Under the pieces are notes generated by a model, which saw nothing but the letters and a program-made list of their open reading frames with translations, did not search any database and had not been told where the DNA came from. A program made the translations under genes and the position numbers. Below, one piece after another: positions 31,752 to 40,121 of a DNA stretch of 64,000 nucleotides; position 1 is the first letter of the stretch, and each line of letters begins with the position of its first letter. This DNA is from UBA3064 sp023258775. Its GTDB lineage: Bacteria > Pseudomonadota > Gammaproteobacteria > Burkholderiales > Burkholderiaceae_E. Where the stretch lies: NCBI GenBank assembly GCA_044355655.1, contig JBIKXS010000003.1, positions 62,001-126,000 of the forward strand. The letters are read 5' to 3'.

Positions 31752-33181
31752 CGTCCTCGTTTTCCGAAGCCGCCGGATGGTGGCATGGGCATTCCGCCTC
31801 CCATGCCACCGGGCATGCCCGCCTTACCCATCCCGCCCATGCCCCCAAAGCTGCGCATCAATTTGGCCATGCCTCCTTTTTGCATTTTCTTCATCATGCC
31901 CTGCATTTGCTCAAACTGAGCGAGCATGCGGTTGACCTCTTGCACTTGAACCCCGGCCCCGGCCGCAATCCTGCGCTTTCGCGAGGCTTTTATCAGATCT
32001 GGTTTAGCGCGTTCGGCAGCCGTCATGGCGTGGATAATGCCCTGGGTGCGCTTAAGCTCACGTTCGGCCTTGTTCATGTCGGTCTTACCGGCAGCCGCCT
32101 GCATAGCGGCAGGCAGCTTATCGAGCATGGTTGAAAGTCCGCCCATTTTGCGCATTTGTATCAACTGACCCAGGTAATCCTCCAGATCAAAGCGTGCGCC
32201 TGACTTGAGTTTATTGGCCAGGGCTTTGGCGCTATCTTCATCGATTGCTGCACGGGCTTGCTCAACCAGGGCAACAATGTCACCCATCCCAAGCACCCGA
32301 TTAGACATGCGCTCGGCATCAAAGGCCTGCAGACCATCTGGTTTTTCGCTGACACCGACGAATTTGATCGGACGTCCAGTCACAGCCTTGACCGAAAGCG
32401 CTGCACCGCCTCGCGAGTCCCCATCAAGCTTGGTGAGAATGACCCCGGTAAGATCAAGTGCCTGACCAAATGCCTTGGCGGTATTGACCGCGTCCTGGCC
32501 TTGCATGGCATCGACCACAAAAAGCGTTTCGATGGGTTTGAGTTGCTGATGAAGCTTGCTGATTTCAGCCATCATCGCTTCATCGATGCCAAGACGGCCT
32601 GCTGTGTCAACAATGAGAACGTCATGGAAATGCGTACGAGCCCAATGCAGTGCGTTTTGTGCGATGTCCTCGGGTTTTTGCGTCGGCAGCGAGGGGAAAT
32701 AGTCAGCGCCCACCTGTTCACTGACCACTCGTAATTGTTCAATGGCGGCAGGTCGGTAAACGTCACAAGACACAGTGAGGACTTTTTTCTTTTGTTGCTC
32801 CGCCAACCACTTGGCAAGTTTTCCGGCGGTGGTTGTTTTTCCTGCGCCTTGCAGTCCTGCGAGCAAAATAACAGCCGGTGGTTGGGTTGCCAGATTGAGC
32901 TTGGCTGCATCGCCCTTGCCGCCCATCAAGTCAACCAAAGCGTCGTGCACCACACCGACGAGCGCCTGCCCTGGGGTGAGGCTTGCCATCACTTCCTGAC
33001 CCATGGCGCGTTCTTTTACCGTAGCAACAAAGTCGCGTACGACACTCAAAGCCACATCGGCCTCCAGTAAGGCGAGCCGGATCTCGCGCAGCATCTCTTG
33101 GGTGTTGGACTCGGTAAGCCTTGCCTCACCTCGGATGGTTTTCACAACCTTGGCAAGTCGCTGAGATAGGTTTTCAAGCAT
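31748..33181 (-). CDS. ffh: Signal recognition particle protein Ffh
   Basis: 477 residues: N domain (1-85), G domain with GLQGAGKTTTAGKLA, DTAGRLG, TKLDGDSRGGAALS and GVSEKPDGLQAF, then the Met-rich M domain (about 325 to the end) with EFEQM-like QFEQMQGMMKKMQKGGM and a Gly/Met tail. It binds 4.5S RNA and signal peptides of membrane proteins. The C-terminal tail repeats GGMG and MPGG units. Confidence 0.97.
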   Translation of the reverse strand: MLENLSQRLAKVVKTIRGEARLTESNTQEMLREIRLALLEADVALSVVRDFVATVKERAMGQEVMASLTPGQALVGVVHDALVDLMGGKGDAAKLNLATQPPAVILLAGLQGAGKTTTAGKLAKWLAEQQKKKVLTVSCDVYRPAAIEQLRVVSEQVGADYFPSLPTQKPEDIAQNALHWARTHFHDVLIVDTAGRLGIDEAMMAEISKLHQQLKPIETLFVVDAMQGQDAVNTAKAFGQALDLTGVILTKLDGDSRGGAALSVKAVTGRPIKFVGVSEKPDGLQAFDAERMSNRVLGMGDIVALVEQARAAIDEDSAKALANKLKSGARFDLEDYLGQLIQMRKMGGLSTMLDKLPAAMQAAAGKTDMNKAERELKRTQGIIHAMTAAERAKPDLIKASRKRRIAAGAGVQVQEVNRMLAQFEQMQGMMKKMQKGGMAKLMRSFGGMGGMGKAGMPGGMGGGMPMPPSGGFGKRGR

Positions 33182-33385
33182 GGTGTGAATGAGCTTTCAA
33201 TGGATTTTGAGCAAGCAGTGAAAAAATCATAAGGACACGACCGGCAAAGCCAATGCCATGCGAGCCGATGTTGCTTGCGCATCGCCGCCTGTCAGCGCCA
33301 AGGATGTGTGTTGATGCCAGTGAAGTGCTCTACACTTTAACGCAGGCCGGCTCAACTGCCGATTCGCAAGCTTCTTTGCAAGTTT

Positions 33386-34216
33386 ATGGCATCTCAAATT
33401 TCCTTCATGGCTCACTGGCAGGGCTGGCTCACTGTGGCTGCAGCGGCTAGCTATCTGCTTGCCGCGCTTTTGATCCGGCGTCGGCACAAACACGGCTTGC
33501 TGATCCTGGCCCTCGCGCTTGGCTTGCATGGACCGGTACTTGCCACCCAAATCGTTGTGCTTGAGGGATTGCGCTACGGCTTTGCCTCGGCGCTTTCGGC
33601 AACGCTTTGGCTTGCCCTTGTCGTGCTGGTATGGGAGGCGCGAAGAAGTCGTCTGGAGGGTGCGGCCAGTTTTGTGGCGCCGCTTGCGGCTTTTGCCCTG
33701 GTTCTGCCCTGGTTCTTTGTGGGGCATCTGTTCCAGGGCCCGGTGTCAGTCCTTTTTGTACCGCATCTGCTGATTGGCACCCTGGCCTATGGCGTGTTTT
33801 TGCTCGCTGCAACCCTGGCGGTATTGATTCTGGTCCAGGCGCGCGTGTTGCAGTCGCACAGTGCACGATTTCTCGACGATGGTTTGTTTGATCAGTTGCC
33901 GCCCTTGCTGGCCATGGAACGTATGCTTTTTCGATACCTGAGCATTGGTTTTTTCCTGCTCACCATTACGCTTATTAGCGGTGTGCTGTTTTCTGAGGAG
34001 GTTTTTGGGCGCGCCTTGAGGCTTGACCATAAATCGGTGCTCACGCTGCTGTCATGGCTTGTTTACGGTCTTTTGTTGTGGGGACATCGACGTCGCGGCT
34101 GGCGGGGTGCTGCGGCCGCACGTGCGACCTTGCTTGGCTTTTTCGTTTTACTGCTCGCTTATGTTGGCAGCCGCTTTGTCCTGGAAGTGGTCTTGCAGCG
34201 TGGTTTGGGCGGGTAG
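33386..34216 (+). CDS. CcsA/HemX-like cytochrome c assembly family membrane protein
   Basis: 276 residues with about eight membrane helices. The family pattern is seen in FVPHLLIGTLAYGVFLLAATLA (His in helix near 130) and LSEEVFGRALRLDHKSVLTLLSWLVYG-like spacing with GHRRRGWRG, the pair of His regions that may contact haem. Genes of this kind next to ffh (YpjD/CorE type) are called cytochrome c assembly or divalent-ion export proteins; the true role is unsettled. It is divergent from ffh across about 200 bp with no clear promoter. Confidence 0.8.
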   Translation: MASQISFMAHWQGWLTVAAAASYLLAALLIRRRHKHGLLILALALGLHGPVLATQIVVLEGLRYGFASALSATLWLALVVLVWEARRSRLEGAASFVAPLAAFALVLPWFFVGHLFQGPVSVLFVPHLLIGTLAYGVFLLAATLAVLILVQARVLQSHSARFLDDGLFDQLPPLLAMERMLFRYLSIGFFLLTITLISGVLFSEEVFGRALRLDHKSVLTLLSWLVYGLLLWGHRRRGWRGAAAARATLLGFFVLLLAYVGSRFVLEVVLQRGLGG

Positions 34217-34221
34217 AAATA

Positions 34222-34255
34222 CAGCGGTAGACGATTAATGCAGCGGTAGACGATT
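34222..34255. repeat. 19-bp direct repeat 3' of the CcsA-like gene
   Basis: CAGCGGTAGACGATT at 34222-34236 recurs exactly at 34241-34255. The GCGGGTAG that ends the upstream CDS looks like a further, decayed copy containing the stop codon. Confidence 0.8.
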
Positions 34256-34277
34256 GAACATGATGGATCATTGAACG

Positions 34278-34610
34278 ATGCGATGGCTTGTCTTCATCTT
34301 GCTCGCAGCCCTTGGGTGGTTGTTGTGGAAAGGACTGCTTCGTGTCAAAAAAACACAGATTGACGAGGCGGCCCGGCGTGAAGCTTCGAATCTGCAAAAG
34401 AGCACCGAACAGGATGCCCGCTCAAAGTCCGGTTTTGGGGCAAGGCCCGAGCACTCATCGCCTGAGGCTGAGGGACAGAACCAGCAGGATTTGCCAGCGC
34501 AGGCCATGGTGTCTTGCGCATATTGTGGCGCTTGGTCACCGAAAAGTTTGGCGCTAAAGCAACAGAATCAGTGGTTCTGCGATGAAAGTCACGCCAAAGC
34601 CAAATCCTAA
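34278..34610 (+). CDS. PP0621-like small membrane-anchored Cys protein
   Basis: 110 residues: one N-terminal membrane helix (LVFILLAALGWLLWKG), a polar linker rich in Glu/Gln/Ser, and a C-terminal metal-binding-like motif MVSCAYCGAWSPKSLAL then WFCDESHAKA (C-x2-C, C, H). This is the pattern of the PP0621 family, small proteins of unknown role near pilus-regulator or ampD genes. It starts 61 bp after the CcsA-like gene, past the 19-bp repeat. Confidence 0.72.
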   Translation: MRWLVFILLAALGWLLWKGLLRVKKTQIDEAARREASNLQKSTEQDARSKSGFGARPEHSSPEAEGQNQQDLPAQAMVSCAYCGAWSPKSLALKQQNQWFCDESHAKAKS

Positions 34611-34611
34611 G

Positions 34612-34640
34612 CGGCGCGGCAAGTTACCTGCGCCGTCTTT
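34612..34640 (+). terminator. Probable intrinsic terminator after the PP0621-like gene
   Basis: CGGCGC pairs with GCGCCG across a 12-base loop and is followed by TCTTT; it begins one base after the stop codon. Confidence 0.5.
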
Positions 34641-34780
34641 CAGGGCTTGGCGCTGAATTTCCCCAGATGAAGCGCTTTTCGCCGCACTTTATCAGCTGCT
34701 AGCCCGGATTCATGAGCGATGGTCAGCGCCTTGGCCGGCGGCATTCGGCCGCTGGCCGGTGCTTGCTGTTGCTGGCCAGA

Positions 34781-34829
34781 GCCACTAGAATTTGTGTCTG
34801 AGAAGCTTTGAACCACTATATCTAGTGGT
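34781..34829 (+). promoter_or_regulatory. Tandem NrdR boxes upstream of nrdA
   Basis: The downstream site ACCACTATATCTAGTGGT (34812-34829) is a near-perfect palindrome matching the NrdR-box consensus acaCwATATcTwGtgt. A weaker copy GCCACTAGAATTTGTGTC lies at 34781-34798, exactly 31 bp upstream, about three helix turns, the pairing known for the NrdR repressor. The boxes sit 82-130 bp before the nrdA ATG. The rest of the 300-bp gap has no gene. Confidence 0.85.
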
Positions 34830-34910
34830 CGCTGGTGCTATTCAACGAATCTGTCTCGCAAGACAGACCCAACTAAGATCTGGCCATTTCGGCTCCCCCG
34901 GAGGAAAATC

Positions 34911-37847
34911 ATGCAGCAAAGCCCCCATTCCCAAAGCAATCCCTCAATGGGCACACGTCCCAGCGCCATGTTGGGAGCGTCTGCTGCGCCTGGGGCCCTG
35001 GCCATTCATCCGGGTTTAAGCGATTTCAAACTGATACGCCGAAATGGCTCGGTGGTTGCATTTGAGCCAGTCAAGATTTCAGTGGCCATGACCAAGGCAT
35101 TTCTTGCGATCAACGGCGGCCAGGGTGCGGCTTCGGCGCGCATCAGAGAACTGGTCGAGGATCTCACCCAAAATGTCGTCCAAGCGCTCACCCGTGGCAA
35201 GCCCGGTGGTGGAACCTTTCATATCGAAGACGTTCAGGATCATGTAGAGCTTGCATTGATGCGTTCGGGCGAACATGAGGTAGCAAGGGCTTATGTGCTC
35301 TACCGCGAACGCAGATCCCAGGAACGTGCTGCCAAAGGCGAATCAAGCCACGCACCTGCCTCGAGTCTTCATGTGATCGATGCTGGGCATCGGATGCCGC
35401 TTGATATGGCGGATTTAAGCGCTGTGATCGCCTCAGCTTGCGAAGGTCTGCATGAGGTGGTGAGTGTCGAATCAGTCTTGCAGGAAACGGTTAAAAATCT
35501 GTATGACGGTGTACCTCTGGATGAGGTCTACAAATCGGCCATCCTGTCAGCGCGCTCACTCATTGAGAAAGATCCCGCCTACAGTCAGGTTACCGCTCGA
35601 CTCTTACTACATACCGTGCGCAAAGAGGTTCTTGGCGAAGTGGTCAGTCAGCCGCAAATGCACCAGCGCTATGCCCAATATTTTCCACAGTTCATCAAAC
35701 GAGGTATCGAAGCGGGCCTCCTCAACGAAGAATTGCGGCGGTTTGATCTGGACAGACTCGGTGCAGCATTAAACGCTGAGCGGGATCAACAATTCAGTTA
35801 TCTAGGCTTGCAAACCCTTTATGATCGTTACTTTTTGCATATCGATGAGCGGCGAATCGAGTTACCCCAAGCGTTCTTCATGCGTGTTGCCATGGGGCTT
35901 GCGTTAAATGAGATCGATCGCGAGGCAAAAGCAATCAGCTTTTATGAATTGTTATCGAGTTTTGATTTCATGAGCAGTACACCTACCTTGTTTAATTCAG
36001 GCACTCAGCGCTCCCAGCTATCGTCGTGCTACCTCACAACTGTGAGCGATGATCTGGACGGCATTTATGAAGCCATTAAAGAAAACGCCTTGCTTGCCAA
36101 ATATGCAGGCGGTCTCGGTAACGACTGGACGCCTGTGCGAGCCCTCGGCAGTCATATCAAGGGCACCAATGGTAAGAGTCAGGGCGTCGTACCGTTTTTG
36201 AAGGTTGTGAATGACACAGCAGTGGCCGTCAACCAAGGTGGTAAACGTAAAGGTGCGGTCTGTGCCTATTTGGAGACCTGGCATCTCGATATCGAAGAGT
36301 TCCTGGAGCTTCGCAAAAACACGGGTGATGATCGAAGGCGCACCCATGATATGAATACTGCCAACTGGATCCCTGACTTGTTCATGAAGCGGGTGATGGA
36401 AAACGCAAGCTGGACGCTTTTTTCGCCGGCTGACTGCGTCGATTTGCATGAGAAAGTCGGCAAAGATTTTGAACAAGCCTATATCGACTACGAAGCAAAA
36501 GCAGCACGCGGCGAACTCAAACTCTTTAAAACAATCCAAGCGGTTCAGTTGTGGCGCAAGATGCTTTCAATGCTTTTTGAGACCGGTCATCCCTGGATCA
36601 CCTTTAAAGACCCATGCAATGTTCGTTCGCCGCAGCAGCATATCGGCGTTGTTCACAGTTCAAATTTATGTACCGAAATTACGCTCAATACCAACGACCA
36701 TGAGATTGCAGTTTGCAATCTTGGATCGGTGAACCTTGTTGCCCACATGCGTGAAGTGCCTGGCGACTCTGGAAGCCGCTGGGAACTTGATCACGAGAAA
36801 CTGCGCAACACCATCAACACCGCAATGCGTATGCTCGATAACGTGATCGACATCAACTACTACGCTGTTGGCAAGGCAAGACATTCGAACCTGAGACATC
36901 GCCCCGTCGGTTTGGGCATTATGGGTTTTCAAGACTGCTTGCATTTGATGCGTCTGCCGTATGCAAGCCAGGAAGCAGTCAGCTTTGCTGACCAATCGAC
37001 CGAGGCGGTTTGCTATTACGCGTATTGGGCATCAACCGAGTTAGCCAATGAACGTGGCGCTTACTCAAGTTTTAAGGGGTCATTATGGGATCGCGGGATA
37101 TTGCCTCACGACTCCCTCGATCTATTAGCCCAGGAACGCGGCAGCTATCTTGAGGTCGATCGAAGTCAAACCATGGACTGGTCTGCCTTGCGCCAAAGGA
37201 TCTCGAGATTTGGCATGCGCAATTCAAATTGCGTCGCCATTGCACCGACTGCGACGATTTCAAACATCATTGGGGTGAGCGCCTGCATCGAACCAACGTT
37301 TCAAAATTTGTATGTGAAATCGAACCTCTCGGGCGAATTCACGGTCGTCAATGATTATCTAGTACGTGACCTTAAGCGGCTTGGGCTTTGGGATGAGGTG
37401 ATGATTTCGGATTTGAAGTTCTTTGACGGCTCAACAGCGCGAATTGATCGTATTCCTGCCGAACTTCGTGCGATTTACGCAACCGCCTTTGAGATCGATC
37501 CGAGTTGGTTGGTCGAGGCTGCGTCAAGGCGTCAGAAGTGGATCGATCAGGCACAGTCCTTGAATATTTACATGGCTGGTGCTTCGGGTAAACGGCTTCA
37601 CGATACATACACCTTGGCATGGTTACGCGGACTTAAAACAACCTATTACCTGCGTACCCTGGGTGCAACAAGCGCCGAGAAGTCAACGACCGATCGCTTG
37701 GGACAACTCAATGCGGTATCAGCCGATGGCGCTGGGATGCAAGCAGGATTTAGCTATTCGGCCAGTGCAACACTGAGTTCCTCACCATCAGCTGAAGCCC
37801 CTCAATTTTGTGCGATCGATGATCCAGAGTGCGAAGCTTGTCAGTAG
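34911..37847 (+). CDS. nrdA: Class Ia ribonucleoside-diphosphate reductase, alpha subunit
   Basis: 978 residues; GGAGGAAAATC precedes the ATG. An ATP-cone (about 37-140, FKLIRRNGSVVAFEP) gives allosteric control. Catalytic residues are all visible: LSSCYLTTV and AVCNLGS (redox Cys pair), SSNLCTEI (radical Cys, with Asn and Glu), TYYLRTLG (radical-transfer tyrosines) and the C-terminal CEAC, the shuttle pair. It is some 215 residues longer than E. coli NrdA; much of this lies before the barrel, where a second helical block (about 160-240) follows the ATP-cone. It reduces NDPs with NrdB, encoded 234 bp downstream. Confidence 0.96.
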   Translation: MQQSPHSQSNPSMGTRPSAMLGASAAPGALAIHPGLSDFKLIRRNGSVVAFEPVKISVAMTKAFLAINGGQGAASARIRELVEDLTQNVVQALTRGKPGGGTFHIEDVQDHVELALMRSGEHEVARAYVLYRERRSQERAAKGESSHAPASSLHVIDAGHRMPLDMADLSAVIASACEGLHEVVSVESVLQETVKNLYDGVPLDEVYKSAILSARSLIEKDPAYSQVTARLLLHTVRKEVLGEVVSQPQMHQRYAQYFPQFIKRGIEAGLLNEELRRFDLDRLGAALNAERDQQFSYLGLQTLYDRYFLHIDERRIELPQAFFMRVAMGLALNEIDREAKAISFYELLSSFDFMSSTPTLFNSGTQRSQLSSCYLTTVSDDLDGIYEAIKENALLAKYAGGLGNDWTPVRALGSHIKGTNGKSQGVVPFLKVVNDTAVAVNQGGKRKGAVCAYLETWHLDIEEFLELRKNTGDDRRRTHDMNTANWIPDLFMKRVMENASWTLFSPADCVDLHEKVGKDFEQAYIDYEAKAARGELKLFKTIQAVQLWRKMLSMLFETGHPWITFKDPCNVRSPQQHIGVVHSSNLCTEITLNTNDHEIAVCNLGSVNLVAHMREVPGDSGSRWELDHEKLRNTINTAMRMLDNVIDINYYAVGKARHSNLRHRPVGLGIMGFQDCLHLMRLPYASQEAVSFADQSTEAVCYYAYWASTELANERGAYSSFKGSLWDRGILPHDSLDLLAQERGSYLEVDRSQTMDWSALRQRISRFGMRNSNCVAIAPTATISNIIGVSACIEPTFQNLYVKSNLSGEFTVVNDYLVRDLKRLGLWDEVMISDLKFFDGSTARIDRIPAELRAIYATAFEIDPSWLVEAASRRQKWIDQAQSLNIYMAGASGKRLHDTYTLAWLRGLKTTYYLRTLGATSAEKSTTDRLGQLNAVSADGAGMQAGFSYSASATLSSSPSAEAPQFCAIDDPECEACQ

Positions 37848-37898
37848 GATGCTCGAAGCTTGTCAGTAGGATGCTGGAAGCCGGCCGTAAGTAGGCCA
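37833..37898. repeat. 22-bp tandem array spanning the nrdA stop codon
   Basis: Units at 37833, 37855 and 37877. The first two differ only in their last base and share GAAGCTTGTCAGTAGGATGC; the third is decayed. The first unit encodes the final Glu-Ala-Cys-Gln and TAG of nrdA, so each later copy is a dead copy of the protein's end. Confidence 0.93.
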
Positions 37899-38081
37899 GA
37901 AGGATGGTAAAAAAATAATATCGGTACGTTAAATAGATCTGTTTTGATTGTTGTAAAGCGTTCACTTTTTGTTGCAGTGCTTTTGTTCAACGACTATGAT
38001 CGGCATGCTTTATTTCAATGCTTGTCGTGACTTGATGAAAAGACACTGTGTACGTATGGATTGAGTAAAGCGAGAGAAACC

Positions 38082-39329
38082 ATGTTGTCTTGGGACGAAC
38101 CAGAAATTTCAAATCATAAGCCGCAAAGCCTGCTGCCATTTGCATCAGGGGCGGCACCTTTGCCTGCGATGGCAACCGCTGCCTTGCGAATGTCGCAAGC
38201 CGCTGATACGCATGCCTTCAGGTCTGAGTCGAACGCCTTTGGATCTGAGCCAAAAGGCCTAAGGTCTGAAACTAATGATCTTGGGTCTTATAGCGTATCG
38301 GCCATGACCGATCGCAGGGTTAAAGTCGACGACAAGCGCATCATCAATGGCGCATCCGATGTCAACCAGCTCGTACCATTCAAATACAAATGGGCCTGGG
38401 AAAAATACCTTGCCACCTGCGCCAACCATTGGATGCCGCAAGAAATCAATATGAGTCGCGATATCGCGCTTTGGAAGTCGCCTCAAGGATTAACCGATGA
38501 CGAACGTCGGTTGATTAAGCGAAACCTTGGTTTTTTTGTCACGGCAGATTCGCTTGCGGCAAACAACATCGTGCTTGGGACTTATCGTCACATCACCGCA
38601 CCGGAATGCAGACAATTTTTGCTGCGACAAGCCTTTGAAGAGGCAATCCACACTCACGCCTACCAGTATATTGTTGAGTCGCTAGGCCTAGATGAGGGCG
38701 AGATCTTCAATGCTTATCATGAGGTGAAGTCGATCCGGGATAAAGATGAGTTTTTGATTCCTTTTATCGATACCCTCACAGATCCAAACTTTAAAACGGG
38801 AACGCTTCAAGCCGATCAGGATTTACTCAAATCACTGATTGTTTTCTCCTGTTTGATGGAAGGTCTCTTCTTTTACGTTGGTTTTGTTCAGATTCTTGCC
38901 CTTGGACGCCAAAACAAGATGACTGGTGCCGCGGAGCAGTATCAGTACATTCTTCGTGACGAATCGATGCACTGCAATTTTGGGATCGATCTGGTTAATA
39001 CAATTAAACTTGAGAATCCACAGCTATGGACGCCAGGCTTTCGCGATGAAATCAAAAGCCTTTTTTTGCGTGCTGTAGATCTTGAATATGCCTATGCCGA
39101 GGACACAATGCCTCGTGGTGTGCTTGGTCTCAATGCATCGATGTTCAAAGGTTATTTGCGCTTTATTGCTAATCGTCGTGCGCAGCAAATCGGACTCGAT
39201 GCGCTCTTTCCCCAGGAGGAGAATCCCTTTCCCTGGATGAGCGAGATGATCGATTTAAAAAAGGAAAGAAATTTCTTTGAAACCCGCGTGATCGAATACC
39301 AGACCGGAGGTGCCCTCAGTTGGGACTAA
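38082..39329 (+). CDS. nrdB: Class Ia ribonucleotide reductase, beta subunit
   Basis: 415 residues from ATG 38082. Iron ligands and radical site: TADSLAAN (Asp), QAFEEAIHTHAYQYI (Glu, His and the Tyr that fits the radical Tyr122 of E. coli), and RDESMHCNFGID (Glu, His). The C-terminal tail ends TGGALSWD, for docking to NrdA. About 85 residues precede the family core, including four degenerate seven-residue repeats at 46-72. It follows nrdA, with 234 bp that hold the 22-bp array but no clear promoter. Confidence 0.96.
   Translation: MLSWDEPEISNHKPQSLLPFASGAAPLPAMATAALRMSQAADTHAFRSESNAFGSEPKGLRSETNDLGSYSVSAMTDRRVKVDDKRIINGASDVNQLVPFKYKWAWEKYLATCANHWMPQEINMSRDIALWKSPQGLTDDERRLIKRNLGFFVTADSLAANNIVLGTYRHITAPECRQFLLRQAFEEAIHTHAYQYIVESLGLDEGEIFNAYHEVKSIRDKDEFLIPFIDTLTDPNFKTGTLQADQDLLKSLIVFSCLMEGLFFYVGFVQILALGRQNKMTGAAEQYQYILRDESMHCNFGIDLVNTIKLENPQLWTPGFRDEIKSLFLRAVDLEYAYAEDTMPRGVLGLNASMFKGYLRFIANRRAQQIGLDALFPQEENPFPWMSEMIDLKKERNFFETRVIEYQTGGALSWD
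38217..38300. repeat. 21-bp in-frame tandem array (four copies) inside nrdB
   Basis: Units at 38217, 38238, 38259 and 38280 share the core (t)(t/g)GGTCTGAG. They encode FRSESNA, FGSEPKG, LRSETND and LGSYSV(S). More diverged than the CoA-transferase array, but with the same exact 21-bp period and the same place before the conserved domain. Confidence 0.88.
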
Positions 39330-39404
39330 ATCCGACGATCTGGTCATTGCGCTCGGTTTTATCTTGTCCTGCCAACTGCCGTTTGCAAGGACAGTGTGCC
39401 GAAT

Positions 39405-39441
39405 TCACCGGTGCAACCCGCCAAGAGGTTTGCACCGGTGA
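39405..39441. terminator. Perfect 12-bp inverted repeat after nrdB
   Basis: TCACCGGTGCAA (39405-39416) and TTGCACCGGTGA (39430-39441) pair fully over a 13-base loop. No T-run follows, so it is either a factor-dependent terminator/RNA stabiliser for the nrd transcript or a palindromic protein site before the H1-like gene. The surrounding 207-bp gap has no gene. Confidence 0.55.
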
Positions 39442-39536
39442 GTAGGCTCGATTCGGGGGGATTGACTGATTGCTATCAGCTTTGCCGCTTGAGCCGAGAC
39501 TTTCATCGTCGTGACCAATGAACAAGGAGTCCCACC

Positions 39537-40025
39537 ATGGCAACCGCCAAGAAATCCACCGCTAAGCCCGCGGCGAAAAAAGCGGCCGCGAAGGCTGCAA
39601 AGCCGGCTGTAAAGACAGCAAAAGCAGCCGCGAAGAAAGCCATTGCAAAGCCTACTCCAACGCCTGAAGTAGTCAAAGCTGCCAAAGCACCTTCAAAGAA
39701 GGCTGCCGCAAGCATAGCGAAGCCAGCGTCGGCAAAAGCGAGCGAAAGCAAAGCGAGCGCAACGAAGGCGAGCGCAACGAAGTCAAGTGAAGTCAAGGCA
39801 AGCGCAAGCAAAGCGCCTAAAGCTGTTAAGCCAGCCGCAAAGAAGGCGGCAGCAAAGCCAGCAGCAGTGCCAAAACCAAAGGCAGCCAAGCCCGCTGCAA
39901 AAAAAGCAGATGGCGCGAAGGCAAGTGCGAAGCCTGCTGCAAAGAAATCAGCCAAGGCCCCCGCGAAAGCAGCTGCAAAAAAGGCGGCACCCGCCTGGCC
40001 TTTTCCAACTGGCGATAAGCCCTAA
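39537..40025 (+). CDS. Histone H1-like Lys/Ala/Pro-rich nucleoid protein
   Basis: 162 residues of almost only Ala, Lys, Pro, Ser and Val, with recurring KPAAKKAA, ATKASAT and KASASKA units, ending AWPFPTGDKP. It resembles H1-like/AlgP DNA-binding proteins common in Burkholderiales that coat DNA through unstructured basic tails. CAAGGAG lies before the ATG. The repeats make its length likely to vary among strains. It is monocistronic, between nrdB and a convergent kinase gene. Confidence 0.85.
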   Translation: MATAKKSTAKPAAKKAAAKAAKPAVKTAKAAAKKAIAKPTPTPEVVKAAKAPSKKAAASIAKPASAKASESKASATKASATKSSEVKASASKAPKAVKPAAKKAAAKPAAVPKPKAAKPAAKKADGAKASAKPAAKKSAKAPAKAAAKKAAPAWPFPTGDKP

Positions 40026-40055
40026 GCTAAGTCCAAAAAAGGCAAACCCTAAAAA

Positions 40056-40102
40056 GACAAGGCCTCAGACCTTGGGGCTTGAGACCTTGTCAACGGGTTT
40101 TA
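40056..40102. terminator. Bidirectional terminator between the H1-like and kinase genes
   Basis: GACAAGGCCTCA (40056-40067) pairs with TGAGACCTTGTC (40080-40091) with one mismatch. A-rich sequence lies on the left and GGGTTTTATT on the right, serving both converging genes. Confidence 0.6.
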
Positions 40103-40121
40103 TTCGTATAGCACTGCAGGT

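Noticed and set aside
31754..31860. Gly/Met repeats at the end of ffh as a gene-edge array
   Set aside because: Met/Gly-rich tails are normal for the Ffh M domain, and no fixed DNA period is seen.
39503..39955. 150-residue Ala/Phe-rich ORF opposite the H1-like gene
   Set aside because: Shadow of the repetitive Lys/Ala codons; the H1-like frame has a good ribosome site and a known protein type.
39537..40025. The H1-like repeats as another member of the gene-edge arrays
   Set aside because: They span the whole protein and are the normal make-up of this protein type, so they are not counted.
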